From NCBI GenBank assembly GCA_027486585.1, contig JAIXOU010000011.1, forward strand, positions 1-64,000: DNA of 64,000 nt, read 5' to 3'. Below the pieces are notes generated by a model. That model saw only the letters and a program-made list of their open reading frames with translations. It searched no databases and had not been told where the DNA came from. Of this stretch, positions 1 to 8,399 are shown piece by piece. How positions within the stretch are numbered: position 1 is the stretch's first letter; each line of letters begins with the position of its first letter. Origin of the DNA: Verrucomicrobiaceae bacterium. GTDB lineage: Bacteria; Verrucomicrobiota; Verrucomicrobiia; Verrucomicrobiales; Verrucomicrobiaceae. The translations under genes were made by a program, and so were the position numbers.

Positions 1-84
1 GATGCTTCTGCCACACGGTGAGATGCTTCTGCCACACGGTGGGATGCTTCTGCCACACGGTGAGATGCTTCTGCCGCACGGCAA
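1..84. repeat. 21-bp tandem repeat, four copies, at window edge
   Basis: Four abutting 21-base units start at 1, 22, 43 and 64, each beginning GATGCTTCTGCCACACGG; the fourth is slightly diverged. There are no spacers, so this is a minisatellite rather than a CRISPR. The period is a multiple of three, and one frame (from base 2) is open through all copies and continues to a TGA at 119-121, encoding a heptapeptide repeat MLLPHGE/G. The array may continue leftward beyond the window, and it may be the 3' end of a gene or purely intergenic. Confidence 0.9.
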
Positions 85-231
85 AATGGGTTCACCTCGG
101 CTCGCTGCTGTGTCGGCATGAGTTAAAAGAATTTAACGGTCAAGCTCATATAGGCAGCTAGTCAAAGGCTGCCATAAGTGTTCACGATTCCGGTCTTGAC
201 CCTGACGTGACCCTTCGGAAGACTAGGGCGC

Positions 232-1500
232 GTGCCCCTCTTTGTTTCTGGCCTTTTATTCATCCTGCTGCTTTTGCTGCTGGCGGTTATCTCCGCTACG
301 GAGACGGCGATTCATTCGGCGCGGGATCTGGAGGAGCGGCTGGAGCGTGAAGGAGAGGGCAGTGTGGCACGAAAGCTGCGAAGCATCACTTCAAACCCCT
401 TCGCTCAGTTGCACCGGACTCTTCTTCTCTCTGCCACACTGAATCTCGCGCTTGCTGCGCTGGGACTTCATTTGGTCTCGGGACCTCTGATGCTCATTGG
501 TTGGAATCCATGGATGAGTTCCTCCCTACTGCTCATCTCGACGGTCATGATCGGGGATGTTCTGCCGAAGTTCTTTGCGGCCTATTCTCCATCGTCCGTT
601 CTGTTGGGGAGTCTGCGTTTGCTTGATCCGCTGCGCTCTGTGTTAGACCCTGTGGTGAATCTGGCGGATCGCACGACGGATGCTCTTATCGGCAAAATGG
701 TGCCTAAGCGTGTGAAATCCCGCACACCCATTACGAGGGATGAATTTGAGACGCTGGTGGAGATGCGCGAGGAACAGGGCCTGCTTGATACAGCTGAGGC
801 TGACATGATCCGGGAGGCTTTGGACATCGAGCGGCTCTCCGTCCGTGACTGCATGGTGCCGCGAGTCGATCTGACGCTGATGAGTGCTGAAGATGGACCG
901 GTCAAAGCAGAGAAGGTTCTGGATCAATCCGCTGGTCGCTGGGTGGTTGTTTATGGTGAGACGCCAGACATCGTGGTGGGGGTAATCGATGTCTTAGCTT
1001 GGCGCATGGCGGGTAGGCCTATTTGGTCGGAGGTGGTGCAAAAAATCGTTTTTGTGCCAGAGACGATGAACGTGATGGATGCGCTGGAAAAGCACCTCAA
1101 AGACACACCTCTGCCGGTGTTGATCGTGGATGAATACGGTGGCCTGGAGGGTATGGTAAGTCAGGAAGAAATCGCCGACTGGCTGCTGTATGAGGCAGCT
1201 CCCTGGCAGGGTGAGGCTGGTGAAATCCGCGAGCTGAGTCCTAACCGTTATTTGATCGATGGTGGCACGCGGCTGGATGATGTGTGCAGTGAATTGCAGC
1301 TGATTTTACCAGCGGGCGGCATCGATACCATTGGCGGTTTTGTCTTTAATCAGCTCGGGCATGTGCCAAAGGCAGGCGAGCGTATCCAGGTCGAGGGTGG
1401 GGAATTCAAAGTCCGCCGCGTGGTGCGGGCACGCATTCAGCAGGTGGAGCTTAGGCTTTCAGGGCGCAAGACCGATTCCAAGGAGGAGGATGAGGCATGA
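232..1500 (+). CDS. CNNM/CBS domain membrane protein (CorC/HlyC family)
   Basis: This is a 422-residue inner-membrane protein of the CNNM (DUF21)-CBS-CorC_HlyC architecture, a family linked to Mg2+/Co2+ efflux and once called hemolysin-like. Hydrophobic segments fill about residues 1-150. A CBS pair follows at about 200-320, beginning near VRDCMVPRVD, which matches the conserved DxMxPR-type entry to the CBS region. A CorC_HlyC domain lies at about 330-410 (GGIDTIGGFVFNQLGHVPK). The start is GTG at 232, with GGAAG upstream as a weak ribosome site. The stop overlaps the next gene by four bases (ATGA), so the two are probably translationally coupled. The transported ion cannot be read from the sequence. 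Confidence 0.88.
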   Translation: MPLFVSGLLFILLLLLLAVISATETAIHSARDLEERLEREGEGSVARKLRSITSNPFAQLHRTLLLSATLNLALAALGLHLVSGPLMLIGWNPWMSSSLLLISTVMIGDVLPKFFAAYSPSSVLLGSLRLLDPLRSVLDPVVNLADRTTDALIGKMVPKRVKSRTPITRDEFETLVEMREEQGLLDTAEADMIREALDIERLSVRDCMVPRVDLTLMSAEDGPVKAEKVLDQSAGRWVVVYGETPDIVVGVIDVLAWRMAGRPIWSEVVQKIVFVPETMNVMDALEKHLKDTPLPVLIVDEYGGLEGMVSQEEIADWLLYEAAPWQGEAGEIRELSPNRYLIDGGTRLDDVCSELQLILPAGGIDTIGGFVFNQLGHVPKAGERIQVEGGEFKVRRVVRARIQQVELRLSGRKTDSKEEDEA

Positions 1501-2435
1501 GTTGGCTGTTTTTGTTGCTCATTTGCCTGGTGCTTTCGTTTGCGCTTTCGGGATTGGAAAGCGCTGTGGTGGCAGTCAGTCGTGTGCGTGTGCGTCATGC
1601 CGCCCGTGAGGGAGATCGCCGTGCGGCGAGGCTGCTGCCGCTGATAGAGGACCGTGATGCCCTGCTCGGTGCGATCACGGTGACGAATCATTTGATGAAC
1701 CTGGCGTCCTTTCTCATTATTGCCTGGAAGCTTGTCGGTGTGTCAGGAGCTTGGGGTTATCTCACGGCCTTCTTGGTGGCTCTGCCGATTTTTCTCATCG
1801 GGCTGGAGGTGCTGCCAAAGAAACTTTTCAGGCGCTATCCATTCCGTGTCATTCGTGCTCTTTCACCTCTGGTGCTGTTTATTGGATGGTTCCGATCGTT
1901 GTTTCGCCTCATGGCACGCGGGCCGTCCGCGGATTCGATCTCTGTGCCGGATCAGTCGGCTGGGCGTGATGATCTGCGGCTGCAGGCCCAGATGCTGCAG
2001 GATCAGCATCAGCTCTCTGCAGGGGCGACAAGGCTGATTCATCAGGTGCTGGATTATCGTCAGCTGCGCGCTCGAGACATCATGCGACCACTGGCCAAGA
2101 GCATCGCGCTGTCGCCCGATCTGCCTCTAAATTCGGCGCTGATCATGGCACGTGAACATGGTTGTAGCACCCTGCCGGTGATTGGTGATAAAGGTGGTTT
2201 TGTCGGCGTGATCGATCTCGGGTCACTTGCTAAAAATCTGCCTCAGGATCGGCTGGTTAGGCAGCATATGCGCACGCTGGATTCTCTGCATGACCACGAC
2301 AGCGCCTTGCAATCTCTTCAGCGGATGCGTAAACGCGGTCGCAGCCTCTGCCTGGTGCTCGATGATAAGGAGCTGCCTTCGGGCATTCTCCATGAGGAAG
2401 ATCTGCTCAGGCAGCTCATGGGTACGAGGGCTTGA
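1497..2435 (+). CDS. second CNNM/CBS domain membrane protein, short form
   Basis: This 312-residue paralogue of the preceding gene overlaps its stop codon (ATGA at 1497). An N-terminal DUF21 membrane region (about residues 1-150) is followed by a CBS pair (about 190-310, starting at ARDIMRPLAKS). The C-terminal CorC_HlyC domain found in the upstream protein is missing. Tandem pairs of one long and one short CNNM protein suggest a hetero-oligomer, which is an inference from the coupling and not shown by the sequence. Confidence 0.82.
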   Translation: MSWLFLLLICLVLSFALSGLESAVVAVSRVRVRHAAREGDRRAARLLPLIEDRDALLGAITVTNHLMNLASFLIIAWKLVGVSGAWGYLTAFLVALPIFLIGLEVLPKKLFRRYPFRVIRALSPLVLFIGWFRSLFRLMARGPSADSISVPDQSAGRDDLRLQAQMLQDQHQLSAGATRLIHQVLDYRQLRARDIMRPLAKSIALSPDLPLNSALIMAREHGCSTLPVIGDKGGFVGVIDLGSLAKNLPQDRLVRQHMRTLDSLHDHDSALQSLQRMRKRGRSLCLVLDDKELPSGILHEEDLLRQLMGTRA

Positions 2436-2520
2436 GAAGATTCTCTGAAGTGAGGAATTTTTTTCAAAGGCGGCACTGGCACGTCCTGTGCTTTGAAGGT
2501 CTATTACCAACCCCTTTTGC

Positions 2521-5500
2521 ATGTCCATCCACGTCGCCCTTCGTCACGTCACTCATTACAAGTTTGACCGTCCTGTCACACTTTCTCCTCATGTGGTGAG
2601 ACTCCGTCCAGCACCGCATTGCCGAACGCCAGTGCTGAGTTATTCACTGAAGGTGAAGCCGGGCACTCATTTCATCAATTGGCAGCAAGATCCTCAGGCC
2701 AACTATTTAGGTCGTCTGGTGTTCCCTGAAAAAGCCACGGAACTCTGTGTCGAGGTGGATCTGGTAGCTGAGATGGCGGTTTACAATCCCTTTGATTTCT
2801 TTCTGGAGCCTGACGCGGAGCATGTCCCATTTAAATATGACCCTGTTCTGGCGCATGAACTGGAGCCTTATCATCGCAAGTTGCCTCTGACCCCGCTGCT
2901 CTCAGCCTACATGCGTGAGGTGCGCCAAATCATCGTCAAAGGCACCGGCTCACACGTTTCGTTTCCGCACTCTGAAGTGACCGATACGCATGCCCATGGC
3001 ACTTTGCCCGAGGCTGCCCCCGTCTTGCCTGCCGCCGATAAGGACAAGCGTCTGCGCACGATCGACTTCCTCGTGGCTCTGAATCAGATGCTTTGGAAGG
3101 ACGTCAGCTACACGATTCGCATGGAGCCAGGTGTGCAGACGCCAGAAGAGACTCTGGAACTCGGCAGTGGCTCATGCCGTGATTCGGCATGGTTACTTGT
3201 TCAGGTCTTTCGTCATTTGGGCATGGCCGCGCGCTTTGTCAGTGGCTACCTGATTCAGCTTAAAGCAGATGTGAAATCTCTGGATGGCCCTAGTGGCACA
3301 GAGGTGGATTTCACCGACCTTCACGCTTGGTGCGAGGTTTATCTGCCGGGTGCAGGCTGGGTAGGCCTTGATCCCACCTCTGGCCTCATGGCGGGGGAGG
3401 GGCATTTGCCTCTGGCTTGCACGCCTGACCCTGGTAGCGCTGCACCAATCAGTGGTGCTCTGGAAAAGTGTGAGGTCGAGTTCCATCATGAGATGTCAGT
3501 CACTCGCTTCTTTGAATCTCCGCGTGTGACGCAACCCTACACGGCAGAACAATGGGCGGCTATTGAGAAGCTCGGGCATCAGGTGGATGACGATCTGGTT
3601 AAAGGTGATGTTCGCCTCACGATGGGGGGCGAGCCGACTTTTGTGAGCATTGATGACATGGAAGGTGAAGAGTGGAACACCGCAGCCGTCGGGCCAAAGA
3701 AGCGTCTGCTTTCGGGTGAACTCATCAAGCGTCTGCGTGATCAGTTTGGCCCAGGTGGCCTGCTGCATTATGGCATGGGCAAATGGTATCCAGGTGAATC
3801 CTTGCCACGCTGGGCCTTCGGCTGCTACTGGCGCAAAGATGGTGTGCCGATTTGGAATGACGATTCACTCATTGCCGATGAAGCGGTCAATTACGGTCAC
3901 GACAGCGCAGAGGCACGGCGTTTTGGACTAGCATTGGCGGTGACTCTTGGCGTTGATCCTAAATGGCTGAAGCCTGGTTATGAGGACGTCTTCTACTATC
4001 TCTGGAAAGAAAAGCGTCTGCCCGTCAATGTCGATCCGCTGAAGTCCAATCTCAAAAATGCTGAAGATCGTGAGCGCTTGGCCAAAGTCTTTGAGCAGGG
4101 CTTAGACAAGGTCGTCGGTTTTGCGTTGCCTCTTCAGCGTGCGGTCTCGGGCACCAAACTGCGCTGGCAGAGTGGACCCTGGTTTGTCCGTGATGAGGCC
4201 ATGTACCTCATTCCTGGTGACTCGCCCATGGGGCTGCGCCTGCCTTTGGATGCCCTGCCATGGGTCAGCGCTACAGATTACCCATGGATCTATCCGACGG
4301 ATCCTGCCAGTGATTGGCCGGATCTGCCACCACGCCCTGAGAGCAGGCAGCGCTTTCTCGGAGCTGTCACTGAATGGCTGGATGGCATGCCTAGCGTGCC
4401 GACGAGTTATGGCAAAGGCATCTATGCTGGCCAAGGCAAGCCTGAGCGCCGCCAGCTGGATCCTTTGGACGAAGAAGAGGATACGAGCGTCGCCCGCTTT
4501 CCTTCACCGCAAGAGTCTGCCTCATGGATCATTCGCACAGCTCTCTGTGTGGAGCCGCGTGATGGCCGTTTGCATGTCTTCATGCCGCCTGTCGAGAAAG
4601 CTGAGGATTATCTCGATCTCGTCACCTCTATTGAAGCTGTGGCTGCAGCCATGAAAATGCCTGTCATCATCGAAGGTTCACCACCACCGTATGATCCGCG
4701 TCTCCAGGTGCTGAAAGTCACGCCTGACCCAGGTGTGATCGAGGTGAACATGCATCCAGTGAAAACTTGGAAAGAACTCGTCGCCAATACCAAGACACTT
4801 TATGAAGAAGCGCGTCTCACTCGCTTGGGCACAGAGAAATTCATGGTCGATGGCCGCCACACCGGCACAGGCGGTGGTAATCACATTGTCTTTGGTGGTG
4901 AGCGCCCTATCGACTCGCCGATGTTGCGCAGGCCTGATTTGCTGAAGAGCCTTTTGGGCTACTGGCACAATCACCCTAGCCTCAGTTATCTCTTTAGCGG
5001 TCTTTTCATCGGTCCGACCAGTCAGTGCCCACGCATCGACGAAGCACGTAACGACGCCATTTTTGAGCTTGAGTTAGCCTTTAAAGAGCTGGATCGAAAC
5101 ACGGCCAAAGAAGGCCATACTTCCCCCTGGCTGGTGGATCGCATCTTCCGGAATCTGCTCGCGGATTCCTCGGGAAATACGCATCGCACTGAGTTCTCCA
5201 TTGATAAGCTCTTTGATCCAGGCAGCAGCACCGGCCGTCTTGGTCTCGTTGAATTACGTTCCTTTGAAATGCCACCTCATGCCGAGATGAGCCTGGCCCA
5301 ACATCTACTCATCCGAGCTGCCATTGCTCGCTTCTGGGAGCAGCCTTACGAGCAAAAACTCGTCCGCTGGGGCACCGAGCTTCATGATCGCTTCCTGATG
5401 CCCCATTTTGTTTGGCAGGATTTCTGTGATGTCATGACAGACATGCAGGACTTTGGTTACGACATGAAGCCCGAATGGTTTGCGCCACATTTTGAGTTCA

Positions 5501-6042
5501 AGTTCCCCGCCATTGGTCAGATCAATCAGCGCGGCATCAACCTCGAAGTGCGCACCGCCTTGGAACCCTGGCACGTCCTTGGTGAAGACGGCACTGCTGG
5601 TGGGACGGTCCGTTATGTGGACAGCAGCCTAGAGCGTGTGCAGATCAAAACGAAGGGTCTTATTGGCAGTCGTTACATCGTGACCTGCAACGGCAATGTC
5701 GTGCCTCTGCATCCGACTGGAACCGTTGGCGAGTATGTTTCCAGCGTCCGATACCGCGCCTGGCAGCCACCGAATTGCCTGCAACCCACCATTGGCGTGC
5801 ACAGTCCGTTAGTGTTTGATCTGGTGGATACCTGGAATCACCGTAGTCTCGGCGGCTGCACCTGCCATGTCGCCCACCCCGGAGGCCGCAGCTATGATAC
5901 CTTCCCAGTCAATAGTTTCGAGGCTGAGAGCCGGCGTTTAGGTCGCTTCTTTCCCACAGGGCATACCCCTGGGAAAATGGAGCCCAAGACCATCCCAACC
6001 ATCCCTGAATTCCCATTCACCCTCGACATGCGTTTGAGCTAA
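2521..6042 (+). CDS. transglutaminase-like / DUF2126 fusion protein
   Basis: This 1173-residue protein starts at ATG 2521. Residues 1-80 match the bacterial transglutaminase N-terminal region (HYKFDRPVTLSPHVVRLRP). A transglutaminase core follows with a complete catalytic triad: Cys219 in GSGSCRDSA, His268 in DLHAWCEVY and Asp284 in GLDPTSG. The rest (about 330-1170) is a DUF2126 region, a large conserved domain in which peptide-ligase chemistry has been proposed. The pairing predicts an amide-bond forming or cleaving enzyme. In other bacteria such genes sit with circularly permuted ATP-grasp and alpha-E proteins, which are absent here. There is no signal peptide. The substrate is unknown. 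Confidence 0.85.
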   Translation: MSIHVALRHVTHYKFDRPVTLSPHVVRLRPAPHCRTPVLSYSLKVKPGTHFINWQQDPQANYLGRLVFPEKATELCVEVDLVAEMAVYNPFDFFLEPDAEHVPFKYDPVLAHELEPYHRKLPLTPLLSAYMREVRQIIVKGTGSHVSFPHSEVTDTHAHGTLPEAAPVLPAADKDKRLRTIDFLVALNQMLWKDVSYTIRMEPGVQTPEETLELGSGSCRDSAWLLVQVFRHLGMAARFVSGYLIQLKADVKSLDGPSGTEVDFTDLHAWCEVYLPGAGWVGLDPTSGLMAGEGHLPLACTPDPGSAAPISGALEKCEVEFHHEMSVTRFFESPRVTQPYTAEQWAAIEKLGHQVDDDLVKGDVRLTMGGEPTFVSIDDMEGEEWNTAAVGPKKRLLSGELIKRLRDQFGPGGLLHYGMGKWYPGESLPRWAFGCYWRKDGVPIWNDDSLIADEAVNYGHDSAEARRFGLALAVTLGVDPKWLKPGYEDVFYYLWKEKRLPVNVDPLKSNLKNAEDRERLAKVFEQGLDKVVGFALPLQRAVSGTKLRWQSGPWFVRDEAMYLIPGDSPMGLRLPLDALPWVSATDYPWIYPTDPASDWPDLPPRPESRQRFLGAVTEWLDGMPSVPTSYGKGIYAGQGKPERRQLDPLDEEEDTSVARFPSPQESASWIIRTALCVEPRDGRLHVFMPPVEKAEDYLDLVTSIEAVAAAMKMPVIIEGSPPPYDPRLQVLKVTPDPGVIEVNMHPVKTWKELVANTKTLYEEARLTRLGTEKFMVDGRHTGTGGGNHIVFGGERPIDSPMLRRPDLLKSLLGYWHNHPSLSYLFSGLFIGPTSQCPRIDEARNDAIFELELAFKELDRNTAKEGHTSPWLVDRIFRNLLADSSGNTHRTEFSIDKLFDPGSSTGRLGLVELRSFEMPPHAEMSLAQHLLIRAAIARFWEQPYEQKLVRWGTELHDRFLMPHFVWQDFCDVMTDMQDFGYDMKPEWFAPHFEFKFPAIGQINQRGINLEVRTALEPWHVLGEDGTAGGTVRYVDSSLERVQIKTKGLIGSRYIVTCNGNVVPLHPTGTVGEYVSSVRYRAWQPPNCLQPTIGVHSPLVFDLVDTWNHRSLGGCTCHVAHPGGRSYDTFPVNSFEAESRRLGRFFPTGHTPGKMEPKTIPTIPEFPFTLDMRLS

Positions 6043-6092
6043 AGGATCGAAAAACCTGCGACAATCTTCAACTCGGTGTATGGATCACCCGC

Positions 6093-8330
6093 ATGCCGCA
6101 CAAGACGCCTCCTGAAAGTGATTGGATCAACGCTCTGTCTGACTTCTTAGCCAGTCAGAGCGGTGTGGAGGCTATCCGTCTCAATGCGGAGGAGCGCAGT
6201 GTGCAGGTAGCGACTCTAGGACAGGTGGATGTCGGGGCTTTGCAAAGCCAGATTAATGAGTTGCTGCGCACTCTGGATGATAAGCTGCTGGCCCTGCCTA
6301 TCGACGCCCATGCTGAGGGTCTGCAATTAACGAGAAAAGAAGGGGAGCTTCTGCTGCAAAAGCCGACCTGTCCCACAGCGCCACGCTTCTGGAAATGGCG
6401 TGACTTTGAGTGGCCGGAGGCAGAGGAGATCGAACAGCAGAGCGACGAGGAGTGGCGCGAGATGGCCGTGCAGGCGACGATCTGTTTTGTGATGCTAGTT
6501 GCAGGTTTTGTCGCTAAAAACACTTTTCAGGCGCCTGCATGGTTGGTGCAATCTTTGTTCGGCCTGTCTTTGCTCAGTGGTGGTTGGGATGCTGCTAAAG
6601 ATGCCTGGGAGAATCTGCGTGAACGTCGGCTAGATGTTCACTTCCTCATGCTGGCAGTGGCTAGTGGAGCTGTGGCTATCGGGGCCTGGGAAGAAGGGGC
6701 GTTGCTGCTGTTTTTGTTTTCTACTTCTGGGGCGCTGGAGCATTATGTTTTGCATCGTACGCACCGCGAGATCAATGCTTTAACAAAGGCGGCTCCCAAG
6801 TATGCGCGCGTTTTGTTAGCGGACGGCTCTTCTGAAGAACGCGCCGTTTCGCTTTTGCGCGTCGGTGATCTCCTGCAGGTGCGCCCAGCTGAGCTTTTCC
6901 CGGTGGATGGTACGGTAATGACCGGGGAGACGGCAGCGGATGAATCCACACTCACCGGAGAGGCTGTGCCGATTGATAAAACCAAGGGAGCCGCCGTCTA
7001 TGGTGGCACGCTGAATCTTTGGGGCCTAGTCCAGGTGCACGTCGATCGCCCCGCCACGCAGAGTGCTCTGGCCAAGATCATTCACCTCATCCAGACCGCG
7101 CAGCATCTGCGGGCACCAAGTCAGCGTTTTACCGATCGTTTTGGCACTGGCTACACGCTGCTGACATTGGGAGCTGTTTTGATCATGTTTTTGGTTTGGT
7201 GGCTGGCTCTGGGGATTCCGCCTTTTGAAAATGTGGGCGATTCCAAATCAGCCTTCTATCGAGCCATGACACTGCTCGTCGTCATGAGCCCCTGTGCGCT
7301 GGTGCTTTCCATCCCTTCGGCCATCCTGGCCGCCATTGCCTGGGGTGCGCGCAGGGGTATCCTATTCCGTGGTGGCGCTGCGATTGAAAAACTGGCCGAG
7401 GTCGATGTCGTAGCCATGGATAAAACGGGCACGCTTACTGAAGGGAATCTGCGTGTGGCTGTGGTGGAAAGTTTTCCACAGGGCAGGGAAGTGGAAGTGC
7501 TCAGGCTGGCTGTCACATTGGATTCTAATTCCAATCACCCCATTGCCCGTGCCATCACTGCTCATGCCAAGGAGCAAAACATTGAGCCAGGCAGCTTGCA
7601 GGATTTCCAGTCTATCCCAGGCCAAGGACTGCGCGGTTTGACTGATGCTGGCATCACCTACGTTGGTCGTCGTGAGCTGATGGCTCAGGGGGACTTTTCC
7701 CAGTGGCTGAAGGATGTGAAGGATGCGCCGTTGGGCTTTTCAGAGGTTTGGGTCCTGAATGCTCAGACCATGGGCCGTATCCTGCTGAAAGATGAAATCC
7801 GCAGCGGCAGTAAGGCTGTGCTGGCAAAGCTGGCGGCGGATCAAGTGCGCACCGTGATGCTGACTGGTGATCGCCGTGCTGCGGCTGCTCAAGTAGCCCA
7901 GGAACTCGGCGTGACCGATGTCCGCGCAGGCCTGCATCCCGAAGACAAAGTCGCCGCGATTCAGGAAATGACTCAGCAAGGCCATAACGTGGCCATGATC
8001 GGTGACGGTGTGAATGATGCGCCCAGTTTGGCTGCTGCGTATGTCAGCATCGCAATGGGGGCCCGTGGTAGTGACGCCGCATTGGAGCAGGCAGACATTG
8101 TTCTCATGCAGGATAAGATTGAAAAGCTTCTTTCGGCACGGCACATCAGCCAGCAGGCCCGACGCATCATTCGGCAGAATTTGACCATCTCTCTCGGCTC
8201 CGTCATCGTCATGGCCATTGCCTCCCTCTTTGGGATTGTGCCTCTCACACTGGGCGTTCTGACTCATGAAGGCAGCACCGTCCTAGTTTGTCTCAATAGC
8301 CTCCGACTTCTGTTTGTGAAAGAAGAATGA
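6093..8330 (+). CDS. P1B-type heavy-metal-transporting ATPase (P1B-4-like)
   Basis: This is a 745-residue metal-exporting P-type ATPase. Visible elements are the actuator TGE (STLTGEAVPIDK), the phosphorylated Asp443 in DKTGTLTEG, NHPIARAI in the nucleotide domain, and the hinge GDGVNDAPS. The membrane metal site reads SPC (399-401), not CPC, and the last helices carry HEGST (His725). SPC plus HEG[GS]T is the signature of the P1B-4 group (CoaT/CtpD), which handles Co2+, Fe2+ or related ions. The first 75 residues have the pattern of a metal-binding HMA domain without CxxC. No metal-responsive regulator is adjacent. The substrate is inferred from motifs only. Confidence 0.9.
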   Translation: MPHKTPPESDWINALSDFLASQSGVEAIRLNAEERSVQVATLGQVDVGALQSQINELLRTLDDKLLALPIDAHAEGLQLTRKEGELLLQKPTCPTAPRFWKWRDFEWPEAEEIEQQSDEEWREMAVQATICFVMLVAGFVAKNTFQAPAWLVQSLFGLSLLSGGWDAAKDAWENLRERRLDVHFLMLAVASGAVAIGAWEEGALLLFLFSTSGALEHYVLHRTHREINALTKAAPKYARVLLADGSSEERAVSLLRVGDLLQVRPAELFPVDGTVMTGETAADESTLTGEAVPIDKTKGAAVYGGTLNLWGLVQVHVDRPATQSALAKIIHLIQTAQHLRAPSQRFTDRFGTGYTLLTLGAVLIMFLVWWLALGIPPFENVGDSKSAFYRAMTLLVVMSPCALVLSIPSAILAAIAWGARRGILFRGGAAIEKLAEVDVVAMDKTGTLTEGNLRVAVVESFPQGREVEVLRLAVTLDSNSNHPIARAITAHAKEQNIEPGSLQDFQSIPGQGLRGLTDAGITYVGRRELMAQGDFSQWLKDVKDAPLGFSEVWVLNAQTMGRILLKDEIRSGSKAVLAKLAADQVRTVMLTGDRRAAAAQVAQELGVTDVRAGLHPEDKVAAIQEMTQQGHNVAMIGDGVNDAPSLAAAYVSIAMGARGSDAALEQADIVLMQDKIEKLLSARHISQQARRIIRQNLTISLGSVIVMAIASLFGIVPLTLGVLTHEGSTVLVCLNSLRLLFVKEE

Positions 8331-8399
8331 ATTTCTAAGTGATTTGAACAGTGCCACGTTGCATCTCACGATAGGTCAGACTAACGTCTAGGTTCTACT

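Noticed and set aside
1-84. CRISPR array
   Set aside because: The 21-base units abut directly without spacers, so this is a tandem repeat.
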